DNA of 64,000 nt, taken from NCBI GenBank assembly GCA_964435305.1, contig CAYSZH010000004.1:6271-70270 (forward strand), written 5' to 3'. Positions 27,087 through 35,616 of the stretch are shown piece by piece. Positions within the stretch are counted from its first letter, which is position 1. Each line of letters starts with the position of its first letter. The position numbers and the translations under genes are program-made. The DNA is from Granulosicoccus sp964435305 (lineage in GTDB: Bacteria; Pseudomonadota; Gammaproteobacteria; Granulosicoccales; Granulosicoccaceae). The notes under the pieces were generated by a model, which saw only the letters and a program-made list of their open reading frames with translations, was not told where the DNA came from and searched no databases.

Positions 27087-28022
27087 ATGATTTACCATGA
27101 TACCCAATGCGACTATCCCTTTTGCAACATGGCTGATGAACAGACAACTATCGCAATTCTATTTGCGGACATTGCTGATAGCACGCCATTGTACGAAGCC
27201 GTTGGTGATGTGGAAGGTCACCGCCAGGTAACACAGAGCCTCACCTACATGGCCAAAGCTGTGCTGCGGGAAAATGGGCGTGTACTTCGTACGGTGGGTG
27301 ATGCCACTCTGGCAAGCTTTAGTAGTTGCGATGCAGCCTTGCAGGCCGCCTGTGCTATCCAGATGTTGCATCAGGAAACACCTCTAACGGTACGCTGTGG
27401 TTTTCACTACGGATCAGTTATCCCAGACAGGGGAGATGTGTACGGTCACGCCGTCAATATTGCCGCCCGTGTTGCCTCATTTGCACGCGGTGAAGAAATA
27501 ACGGCCACCGAACATAGCGTACGGCAGCTCAGCCCACACAATCGCGATCTTGCCAGGCGCATTGATACATTACCGGTTAAGGGTTTAAAAGAGCCAGTGG
27601 ATGTTTACCGGATTGCGTGGACCGACGATACCGACATGCACACGCTCATTGCCAGCCGTTTGGCTGACCCGCAATCGAGCAATGTGAGTGAGAGGCTGAA
27701 GCTTAGCGCTTCAGGACAAACGTTTGATGTGAGTGAGCAAGTGCCGAGCCTGACAATAGGACGTGATCAGGATTGTACGGTGACCAGCATGAGCGAGCGT
27801 GCATCGCGCAAACACGCAAGTATCGATTGGGTTTCGGGACAAATAGAGTTTACCGATAGCAGCACCAATGGCAGTTATATCTGCAGGCACGGCAGGCAGG
27901 CCTTGTATGTAAGGCGAGAAACTGTCGTGTTGCAAGGCGAAGGCACGATAGGCATAGGCGATGTGCCGGAAGCCAACACTGAAAATACGCTGCATTTCAG
28001 CATTGTGAACAATCTGGTCTAA
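27087..28022 (+). CDS. Class III adenylate/guanylate cyclase with C-terminal FHA domain
   Basis: This 311-residue protein has a cyclase domain (about residues 18-170) with metal Asp in ILFADIADST, a second metal Asp in RTVGDATLASF and transition-state residues Asn/Arg in YGHAVNIAARV. An FHA domain (about 215-305) has LTIGRDQDCTV, SRKHASIDW and SSTNGSY, which fits phosphothreonine binding. The usual substrate-selecting Lys of KTxGD is Arg here, so nucleotide choice is uncertain. The start at 27087 follows AGGAG closely; the ATG at 27129 is an alternative. It would couple phosphopeptide recognition to a cyclic nucleotide signal. Confidence 0.85.
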   Translation: MIYHDTQCDYPFCNMADEQTTIAILFADIADSTPLYEAVGDVEGHRQVTQSLTYMAKAVLRENGRVLRTVGDATLASFSSCDAALQAACAIQMLHQETPLTVRCGFHYGSVIPDRGDVYGHAVNIAARVASFARGEEITATEHSVRQLSPHNRDLARRIDTLPVKGLKEPVDVYRIAWTDDTDMHTLIASRLADPQSSNVSERLKLSASGQTFDVSEQVPSLTIGRDQDCTVTSMSERASRKHASIDWVSGQIEFTDSSTNGSYICRHGRQALYVRRETVVLQGEGTIGIGDVPEANTENTLHFSIVNNLV

Positions 28023-28038
28023 CTACGCTGCATGCGGT

Positions 28039-28668
28039 TTAGAGCAGCGAAACTCCTGCACTCTCCAACGCTTCTGTAGCGGCGTTTTTTGATCCTTCCA
28101 TATCGATGCTTCGGCACGCATCTGTTAATACGACCGTTTCAAAACCTTCTTTTCTAGCATCCTCAGCTGAAAATCGAACACAAAAATCGTATGCAAGGCC
28201 TGCGCAAAAAACCCGTTTAATGCCGCGTTCTTTTAAGTAGCCTGACAGACCGGTTGTGGTTGTCTGATCGTTTTCGAAAAACGCCGAATACGAGTCTATG
28301 TGGTCTCTAAATCCTTTTCTTATGATGTTTTGAAATACACGTTGGTCTAATTTAGGATGAAACTGCGCACCTGTGGTGCTCTGCACGCAGTGATCAGGCC
28401 ATAGTGTTTGGTCACCATAGGGCATTTTTATAGTATCAAATGGCTGCTTGCCCGAGTGCTGGGTTGCAAACGAAGCGTGATTGCGTGGATGCCAATCTTG
28501 TGTGGCCACGACTGTGCTAAAACGTTCCGACAAGGTGTTAATTAGTTCTACTACATCATCACCATTAGGTACCGCTAATGCACCGTTTTCACAAAAATCA
28601 TTTTGAACATCAATAATTAGAAGGCAGTCGTTAACGGCTGGTGTAAGTGACTCTAATAGATCGTTCAT
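28039..28668 (-). CDS. pncA: Nicotinamidase (PncA)
   Basis: This 209-residue isochorismatase-fold protein has the catalytic triad Asp in LIIDVQNDF, Lys in IIRKGF and Cys in AGLAYDFCV, plus metal ligands in TQDWHPRNHASF. It converts nicotinamide to nicotinate in NAD salvage. It overlaps the upstream OmpA-like gene by 4 nt, so the two are co-translated, which is an unusual pairing. It ends 16 bp from the convergent cyclase gene. Confidence 0.9.
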   Translation of the reverse strand: MNDLLESLTPAVNDCLLIIDVQNDFCENGALAVPNGDDVVELINTLSERFSTVVATQDWHPRNHASFATQHSGKQPFDTIKMPYGDQTLWPDHCVQSTTGAQFHPKLDQRVFQNIIRKGFRDHIDSYSAFFENDQTTTTGLSGYLKERGIKRVFCAGLAYDFCVRFSAEDARKEGFETVVLTDACRSIDMEGSKNAATEALESAGVSLL

Positions 28669-30239
28669 GGCTGAGCCGCAAACAAAACGACGGTCCGTTG
28701 GCCAGCATCTTCTTCACCATCTGGTTGCAGCGCGGCAGCGGCGTCTTCGCCGAGGCCAGTAACAGATCTGATTTTGGTAAAGCTAAATCCGTTTTGTATG
28801 AGATAAGAGCGCACATTCGTGGCTCGTTGCAATGCTAATTGCTGGTTGTATGTGGCAGAGCCTCGTCTGTCAGTAAAGCCATAGATAGAGACACCTACGG
28901 TACGATTTTTTTCCTGCGCGATAAATGAATTTAGAACCTTGCCAGCATCTTCTGTAATTGATGTGCTGTTTCGTTCGAAATATATTTTATATTCAACATT
29001 TTTTGAAGCTTGCTGCTCTTGCAGATCTTCCAGAGTCAGGTATGACTTGGAGGCCAGTTCGCTAACCCGTTCATTGACTTCGCTTATGGACTCTGCAAGC
29101 GCTGGGTCGGGTGCGGTATTTACCGAGGCGAGGCGTTGTTCTAGAGAGGCGATTTGGGCTTCCAGGTCGCTTTGCGCTTTAACAGCATCGCTAGCCTCGT
29201 TTGAAGATGCTGGTAAATCGGTGACGCGTTGCTCCAGTGACTGGATACGGCTGCGCGTTGCCTCAATTGCGTCATTAAGTGCTTGCTCATTCGTGTTGCT
29301 GTCGTTGTTGTCAATCTGCCGTTGCAGTGCGCCAATCTGTGTGCTTAATTGGGTTTGCAGATCATCAATAGAAATGGATTCGTTTCGCGTTTGAAGCTCG
29401 GCAATGCTGGCATTCAATTTATCAATTTCGCCGCTTGTTTCAGAGTAACGGCTTTCTAGAAGAGCCATTTTTTCACGTGAATTGGAGAGCTGCTCGGTAA
29501 GCGCAGACAAACGCTTTGAATCTGTTGTTGTTGTATCGAGTTTGTTTTCGAGCAATGCAAGGCGCTGGTCGATCTGGGCATTCACAGTCGCGGCGGCTGT
29601 TTCGAGCCCACTGCTTGTATCTGTTGATAAGGTGTTCAGTCGGGCCTCGACCGATTGAATCTTTTCATCGAGTCGGCCTATTTCAGTTTCTTGGGCCACT
29701 CTGTTTTCACGTTGAGACTCTTCCATAGAGCTCAGTTGCGAATTGAGTTGCGTTAACTTCTCGTCAATACTCACGGCCTCAAACTGTGTGCTTTGTTCTT
29801 CAACGCGTCGGTTGAGTAAGGCCAGCTGATTTTCTAGTGAGTTGAGTTGTTCTGTAGATGGATTCTCGGTGTCGTTAAGTGACTGCACATTGCTTAAAAC
29901 AGATTCAAGATTGCTTTGTATAGTGTCAACTCGTTGATCTTGCGCCCTTAGCCGTCGCTCTGCATCTGTGAGTCGCCCATTAACCACTGCTGCACCAGAC
30001 GAATTTTGAGATTCGCTCAATTGAGCTTGCATTGAATCTAGCCTGGCGGTAATTGATTCGGCCGAGTTGCCGGTATCGACAGAGCCTTCTTTTATCGCAT
30101 CAAAGCCACCTTTTAAGCGGGCAATACCGGTTTCTGCGCCACCGCGTATATCGTCGATGCTTGCATCAGGGTGTTGAGTTTTCCAGTAGCCAACACCAGC
30201 CGCAATGGCCAGCAACAGAACAGCGAACAATGATTTCAT
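28665..30239 (-). CDS. Long coiled-coil protein with C-terminal OmpA domain
   Basis: This 524-residue protein has an N-terminal membrane anchor or uncleaved signal (SLFAVLLLAIAAGVGYW). A coiled coil of about 350 residues follows (about 50-405), rich in Gln, Glu, Ser and Leu, with recurring pattern LxSxLxxLEQRxxxL. The OmpA-like peptidoglycan-binding domain (about 415-524) includes VSIYGFTDRRGSATYNQQLA and RATNVRSYLI. It likely spans the periplasm, anchored in the inner membrane and bound to the cell wall. It overlaps pncA. No motor partner gene is nearby, so a MotB-like role is unlikely. Confidence 0.82.
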   Translation of the reverse strand: MKSLFAVLLLAIAAGVGYWKTQHPDASIDDIRGGAETGIARLKGGFDAIKEGSVDTGNSAESITARLDSMQAQLSESQNSSGAAVVNGRLTDAERRLRAQDQRVDTIQSNLESVLSNVQSLNDTENPSTEQLNSLENQLALLNRRVEEQSTQFEAVSIDEKLTQLNSQLSSMEESQRENRVAQETEIGRLDEKIQSVEARLNTLSTDTSSGLETAAATVNAQIDQRLALLENKLDTTTTDSKRLSALTEQLSNSREKMALLESRYSETSGEIDKLNASIAELQTRNESISIDDLQTQLSTQIGALQRQIDNNDSNTNEQALNDAIEATRSRIQSLEQRVTDLPASSNEASDAVKAQSDLEAQIASLEQRLASVNTAPDPALAESISEVNERVSELASKSYLTLEDLQEQQASKNVEYKIYFERNSTSITEDAGKVLNSFIAQEKNRTVGVSIYGFTDRRGSATYNQQLALQRATNVRSYLIQNGFSFTKIRSVTGLGEDAAAALQPDGEEDAGQRTVVLFAAQP

Positions 30240-30400
30240 AAGCTTTATTCAAACGTGTACGACTAGCGATTGGGCTAATTATATCAAGGTTCGCCCATCA
30301 CTTCGAGACCAAGACCGGGATTGTCAGAACGCTGACGCTCGTAAAAGATGAGCTAAGAATGATGGCCAAATTGCAGCACTACAATCTGCTACAAATGTGA

Positions 30401-32587
30401 TCATTCAGAATCGAGCGCGCTTGCGCTGTTGTTGGTCAAAATGAGTACAGCGAGCGGAGGCAAGGTGAGGCTGATGGAGTGCGGTTTATTGTGACTGGGG
30501 ACGTTTTCAGCAATCACACTCCCATGATTTCCAAGCCCGCTGCCACCATAGCAAGCCGCATCCGTATTGAGTAGTTCCGTGTATTCGCCTTCTTGATTGA
30601 CACCGATTTGATAGTCATGGCGCACCACTGGAGTAAAGTTGCAAATCGTGACAATGCTTTTGCTTCGGTCTGTTGCATAGCGATAAAAGCTGATAATGCT
30701 TTGCTCGGTGTCATCGCAATCGATCCACTCAAACCCGCCATGATCGCAATCTTGCTCGTGTAATGCGACTTGGCTTTGATGTAAGTGGTTGAGATCTCGT
30801 ACTAGCCGCAGGGTTTGGGCATGAGTTGATTGTTGCAGTAACTCCCAGTCCAATTGAGCATCATGTTGCCATTCGCTGCGTTGCGCGAACTCGCTGCCCA
30901 TAAACATCAGCTTTTTACCAGGGTAACAAAACTGATAAGCAAAACAGCTTCGCAGGTTGGCAAATTTTTGCCAGTCATCACCTGGCATTTTATTAATCAT
31001 CGAGCCCTTACCGTACACAACTTCATCGTGCGAAAACGGCAGCAGAAAGTTTTCACTAAACGCATAAATTAACCCGAAGGTTAAATTGTTGTGATGGTAT
31101 TTTCTGTAGGCGGCGTCTTTGGAAAGGTATTCGAGTGTGTCATGCATCCATCCCATGTTCCACTTAAATGTGAAGCCCAGACCGTTATCGTAGACCGGAC
31201 GGCTGACACCCTCAAAGGAGGTGGATTCTTCTGCTAGTGTAAAACCACCCTGTACATGTACAAGCTCGTTCATTCTTTGCAAAAAGCGAATGGCTTCAAG
31301 ATTCTCACGACCGCCATGCTCATTGGGTATCCATTCACCATCATCACGCGAATAATCGAGGTATAACATCGACGCTACGGCATCAACTCGCAATCCATCA
31401 AGATGAAATTCTTTAATCCAGTAAACCGCATTGCTGTAAAGGTAGTTTGCGACCTCACGGCGTCCGTAGTTGTAAATCAGTGTGTTCCAATCCTGATGAA
31501 AACCCTGTTTTGGGTCTGCATGTTCATACAGATGCGTACCATCAAACTGTCCTAAACCATGCTCATCGGAAGGGAAGTGTGCCGGTACCCAGTCCATGAT
31601 CACGCCAATATTGTTGGCATGGCAGCAATCCACAAAATAGCGAAAATCATCTGGTTTGCCAAAGCGTGAGGTGGGTGCATAAAGGCCAATTGGCTGGTAA
31701 CCCCAGGAGCCTGTAAAAGGGTGTTCTGTTATTGGCATAAGTTCGATGTGAGTGAATTTATTTTCCACCACATAAGGTATAAGCGTATCTGCAAGTTGCC
31801 GATAACTTAAGCTTTCTGTATTGCTGTTGCGTTGCCATGAACCAGCATGTACTTCATAAACTGACATGGGTTCTTTTAAGGGGTCACGCTCAGCTCTTTT
31901 TTTAAGATATTCCTCGTCACTCCAGGCAAATCGACTCCTGTACACAATTGATGCATTGCCGGGAGCTTGTTCGAAGAATGCGGCAAACGGATCATTTTTT
32001 AAAGGTAAGGTTGTGCCATCACTGCTGAGAAGTTCGTATTTATATAGAGAATTTTCACCTATGCCGGGTATAAAAATATCCCAAATGCCGGTGTTTGGGT
32101 GATATCGCATGACATGCATACGACCATCCCATTGATTAAATTCACCCACCACACTAACGCGTTTGGCATTGGGGGCCCACACGGCAAAGTGAACGCCTTC
32201 AACCCCGATCAAGGTTGTCGTATGTGAGCCTAAAATGGTGTAAAGCTGTTGGTGTGTGCCTTCAGAAAACAAATGCCGGTCGAGCTCTCCAATGGCCGAA
32301 GGCATTGAGTAAGGGTCCCTGGTTTCCCAAGCTGCATCGGCGTTACGCATTGCCAATTCATACTGACCAGCGGACTGGGGATTGACACATCGAAACAGCC
32401 CATTCTCATGTTTTTGCTCCATGGTGAGCCGTTCGCCGTATTCTGTCACAACGCTCACCGCATCAGCCGATGGCTGAAACGTGACTATCTGATACCCATT
32501 CGCCGTTTTATGCTCTCCGAACACGGCAAAGGGATCAGCACATTGTCCGTTAACAATGTCATCTATTTGTTGTTTATTCAGTTCCAT
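30401..32587 (-). CDS. glgB: 1,4-alpha-glucan branching enzyme
   Basis: This 728-residue protein has the same length as E. coli GlgB. It has a CBM48 domain (HFAVWAPNAKRVSVVGEFN near residue 130) and a GH13 barrel with the nucleophile Asp in HLDGLRVDAVASMLYLDY near 405, the acid Glu in TLAEESTSFEG near 460 and FSHDEVVYGKGS near 525. It adds alpha-1,6 branches to glycogen. The ATG shares its first base with the glgA stop (TAATG), so translation is coupled. The 15-residue longer frame would overlap glgA. Confidence 0.94.
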   Translation of the reverse strand: MELNKQQIDDIVNGQCADPFAVFGEHKTANGYQIVTFQPSADAVSVVTEYGERLTMEQKHENGLFRCVNPQSAGQYELAMRNADAAWETRDPYSMPSAIGELDRHLFSEGTHQQLYTILGSHTTTLIGVEGVHFAVWAPNAKRVSVVGEFNQWDGRMHVMRYHPNTGIWDIFIPGIGENSLYKYELLSSDGTTLPLKNDPFAAFFEQAPGNASIVYRSRFAWSDEEYLKKRAERDPLKEPMSVYEVHAGSWQRNSNTESLSYRQLADTLIPYVVENKFTHIELMPITEHPFTGSWGYQPIGLYAPTSRFGKPDDFRYFVDCCHANNIGVIMDWVPAHFPSDEHGLGQFDGTHLYEHADPKQGFHQDWNTLIYNYGRREVANYLYSNAVYWIKEFHLDGLRVDAVASMLYLDYSRDDGEWIPNEHGGRENLEAIRFLQRMNELVHVQGGFTLAEESTSFEGVSRPVYDNGLGFTFKWNMGWMHDTLEYLSKDAAYRKYHHNNLTFGLIYAFSENFLLPFSHDEVVYGKGSMINKMPGDDWQKFANLRSCFAYQFCYPGKKLMFMGSEFAQRSEWQHDAQLDWELLQQSTHAQTLRLVRDLNHLHQSQVALHEQDCDHGGFEWIDCDDTEQSIISFYRYATDRSKSIVTICNFTPVVRHDYQIGVNQEGEYTELLNTDAACYGGSGLGNHGSVIAENVPSHNKPHSISLTLPPLAVLILTNNSASALDSE

Positions 32588-34149
32588 TATGAATACAGTT
32601 GACGTAAATATTGTTCTGCACTTGCTTGCCACAGAAAACGTTTTTTCTGAGCGTTGGCCGAGACAGCTCGATACGTCTCTGGATCAGTTTCACGAATATC
32701 AATTACAGCTTGGAGCGTGTTAAGTAGTGCATCAGCCTGCAATGAGAGAGTCTCACCTGAGAAGTGATATCCGTCTATCCTATCCTCTACGGTATCTTTT
32801 AGTCCGCCCACCGCATGTACAAGACATGGCTGGCCATTTCGCATCGCGAGCATCTGACTTATGCCACAAGGTTCGAATGAACTAGGCATAAGGAAAAGAT
32901 CGCCATTTGCAAATAATATATCGGCCAGTGATTGAGCATAACGATTAAGATAGAGAAAATTACGATGCCTGGCAGCGCAGCGTTGACACTGTGCTTCTAG
33001 TTCCGGATCGCCAGAACCCAACACAATAAACACGGCTTTGTCACCGAGTTGATTCAGCATGTTGTCCAATACCAGCTGGCCATTCTCAGACGGCATGAGT
33101 AGTAAAGCCATTTTTTGATCGGTTAGTCTACCTACAGACGTGATGATATGACGAGGGCGATTATGGGCCATCCACTGTTGGGTCCGCTGGTGGGCAAGGT
33201 AGTCTGCTGCGCGTATCGTTGTAGACTCCCCGAGCCAGCTCAACAAAGTATCGCTGACTATTGTCATTAAGGAATGCCAATCGGTTTTTCGGTCCAGTGT
33301 TGATTCGTAGTCAATTCCGTTGATTATGCCAACAAGTGCGGAGCGGGATGCGCACATTTGCAAATCACGTTCTAGTCCCTCACCACCATGAAAACCCCGT
33401 TCAGGCGCATTGGCTTGAATGATTTCAAGACTGTAGCTTGGCGATACGGTGTGCACTTTATCTGATAAGCGAATGGCCGCTGCCATCGGATTAACACAGT
33501 CTGGCCAGCGAGGGTCAACAATCATGGCTTCATCGTATTGCAAGGTGTCAAACCAATTTTCTAAGGAAGATGTATCACCTTTCAGAGGCCGAACACCTTG
33601 CATGGCAAGATTGTGAATACTGAAGATGCACGGTATCGATTGCAATTGATGGAAGCTGGGTTCGAAGGCACGCAAGATAGTGGCATACCCGGCATGCCAG
33701 TCATGCAAATGCAGAACATCAACATCCCCAAAAACATGATCAGTGATGGCTTTCAGAGCAGCCGCGCAAAAGAGCGCAAATTTACTTGCATCTGTTGCAA
33801 AAGGACTGTCGCTGCCATCGTTGCAATACACCTGGCCGATTCCGCCGGCAGCAAACAAGGCGTGATGCAACACGATGTAGCGCACACCGTCTGTTTTACC
33901 CTGGTAGAGCTCCACAACATCTATCGATTCAATCTCACCCATAAACGAGACATTCACAGTGGCAAGATTACTAGCGCCGGGTAAAGTATGGAATGATCCG
34001 TAGGCAGGAATGAGCACCGTAACGCGCGCGCCCACAGCAGCCAGAGCAGGGGGGATATCGCGAATCACATCGCCAATGCCACCGACCTTGGCACCAGGGA
34101 TAGCATCGTTCTCGGCCGCAAGCATGCAAATGTGGGGGTTAGGCGGCAT
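32587..34149 (-). CDS. glgA: Glycogen synthase (GT5)
   Basis: This 520-residue GT5 enzyme has the ADP-glucose-binding KVGGIGDVIRDIPPAL near residue 21, HLHDWHAGYATI near 150, FSIHNLAMQG near 178 and the catalytic C-lobe SSFEPCGISQMLAMRNGQPC near 430. It extends alpha-1,4-glucan from ADP-glucose. It is somewhat longer than the usual 475-500 residues. It is the middle gene of glgC-glgA-glgB, with gaps of 38 nt before and a 1-nt overlap after. Confidence 0.92.
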   Translation of the reverse strand: MPPNPHICMLAAENDAIPGAKVGGIGDVIRDIPPALAAVGARVTVLIPAYGSFHTLPGASNLATVNVSFMGEIESIDVVELYQGKTDGVRYIVLHHALFAAGGIGQVYCNDGSDSPFATDASKFALFCAAALKAITDHVFGDVDVLHLHDWHAGYATILRAFEPSFHQLQSIPCIFSIHNLAMQGVRPLKGDTSSLENWFDTLQYDEAMIVDPRWPDCVNPMAAAIRLSDKVHTVSPSYSLEIIQANAPERGFHGGEGLERDLQMCASRSALVGIINGIDYESTLDRKTDWHSLMTIVSDTLLSWLGESTTIRAADYLAHQRTQQWMAHNRPRHIITSVGRLTDQKMALLLMPSENGQLVLDNMLNQLGDKAVFIVLGSGDPELEAQCQRCAARHRNFLYLNRYAQSLADILFANGDLFLMPSSFEPCGISQMLAMRNGQPCLVHAVGGLKDTVEDRIDGYHFSGETLSLQADALLNTLQAVIDIRETDPETYRAVSANAQKKRFLWQASAEQYLRQLYS

Positions 34150-34187
34150 AACAATTACAACCGATATTTCCTAATGTTTACGTCTCG

Positions 34188-35453
34188 CTAGCGTAAACGG
34201 TGCAGAGACTGTCCGAGATGGTCTGGAGTCACAAGAGTTATGCCATTTTCAGTGATTCTGAAGCCCCGTTTTTCGTCATGTTCTCTATTTATACCGATTT
34301 CGATCCCCTGTGGAATTTCACATCCCGCATCGATTATGGCGTTACGTATTTTGCAGCGACGATTAATTACAACATTAGGCAAGATTACAGAGTTTTCAAT
34401 TTCGCTGTAGGAGCGCGCTCGAACACTGGAAAAGAGAAGTGAGCGCTTGATTTTAGCCCCAGAAATAATGCAGCCGCCGGATACGATACAGTTAACGGCA
34501 TAGCCTCTTCGATCTCCATCGTCGTGTATAAATTTTGCCGACGGCAACTGCAATTGATCGGTATAAATAGGCCAATCGCTATCGTATAAATCAAGCTCTG
34601 GCTCGAAGTCCAAAAGCTCCATATTGGCATCCCAAAACGCATCTAATGTTCCGACATCACGCCAATACGTTTGGCCTTCATCTGCACCTAGCATGTAGGC
34701 ATATACCGCATACTTATCGATGATGTGGGGCATGATGTCTTTGCCAAAATCATGGCTACTTTTAGGTTCGTCCGCATCGCGGATAAGCTGCTCATACAAA
34801 AATGAGGTGTTAAATACATAGTTGCCCATCGAGGCGAGAACACGCCCTGGTTTACCCGGGATTTCGGTGGGCACCGCTGGTTTTTCATCGAACGCGAGAA
34901 CACGTCCGTTTTCATCGACGGAGATCACGCCAAATGCATTGGCGGCCTCTTTTGCTGATACTTCTACGCAGCACACGCTCATATCCGCACTGCGGCGCTC
35001 GTGTGCGGCGATGAGCGGGCCGTAATCCATCTTGTAAATATGATCGCCGCCGAGTACGAGCACAAATTCAGGATCTTGGCGGCGAAGGATATCCAGATTC
35101 TGGTAAATGGCATCGGCTGTACCCTTGTACCATTGCTCATCCACTCGCATGGATGCGGGCAATACTTCGACAAATTCACCAAATTCGGCTTTAAAACCAG
35201 ACCAGCCACGGACGATGTGCCTGACTAAGGAATGTGATTTGTACTGTGTAGCGACACCGATTCGGCGAATACCGGAATTGATACAGTTGGACAATGGAAA
35301 ATCAATAATTCGATATTTACCACCGAACTGGACAGCTGGCTTGGCACGCCATTGTGTTAGCTCGTGCAATCGGCTTCCCTGACCGCCCGCCAAAATCAAG
35401 GCCACTGTACTTCGGGTGAGTTTTGAGATATGCCTTTGTGCTAACTCTGCCAT
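34188..35453 (-). CDS. glgC: Glucose-1-phosphate adenylyltransferase
   Basis: The 421-residue protein makes ADP-glucose, the committed step of glycogen synthesis. It shows the nucleotidyltransferase motif GGQGSRLHELTQWRAKPAV near residue 23, FGGKYRIIDFPLSNCINSGI near 43, WYKGTADAIYQN near 110 and YVFNTSFLYEQL near 215. A left-handed beta-helix C-terminal domain starts near 300. It is the first gene of the minus-strand glg operon and divergent from glgP. Confidence 0.94.
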   Translation of the reverse strand: MAELAQRHISKLTRSTVALILAGGQGSRLHELTQWRAKPAVQFGGKYRIIDFPLSNCINSGIRRIGVATQYKSHSLVRHIVRGWSGFKAEFGEFVEVLPASMRVDEQWYKGTADAIYQNLDILRRQDPEFVLVLGGDHIYKMDYGPLIAAHERRSADMSVCCVEVSAKEAANAFGVISVDENGRVLAFDEKPAVPTEIPGKPGRVLASMGNYVFNTSFLYEQLIRDADEPKSSHDFGKDIMPHIIDKYAVYAYMLGADEGQTYWRDVGTLDAFWDANMELLDFEPELDLYDSDWPIYTDQLQLPSAKFIHDDGDRRGYAVNCIVSGGCIISGAKIKRSLLFSSVRARSYSEIENSVILPNVVINRRCKIRNAIIDAGCEIPQGIEIGINREHDEKRGFRITENGITLVTPDHLGQSLHRLR

Positions 35454-35616
35454 GTTACAACTCCGTATGCATCATGCCACAGCATATAACGTTGAGTGGT
35501 TGACATAAAGCTATTTCAAAAATGGCATAGATAGCCGATATAAACTCCTTATGGGTGTCAGTCCTGCTACGCTTACTGGCACAGAAAAGTTACCACCACA
35601 TCGCAGAAATCAAATC

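Noticed and set aside
28665..30239. OmpA-like protein as a MotB/TolR-type motor component
   Set aside because: The N-terminal helix lacks the conserved Asp plug motif, the coiled coil is far too long, and no MotA/TolQ/ExbB gene is adjacent.
35500..35531. TTGACA with a weak -10 before glgP as a promoter
   Set aside because: The best -10 is too far away (20 bp) or a poor match, so I did not list it as a feature.
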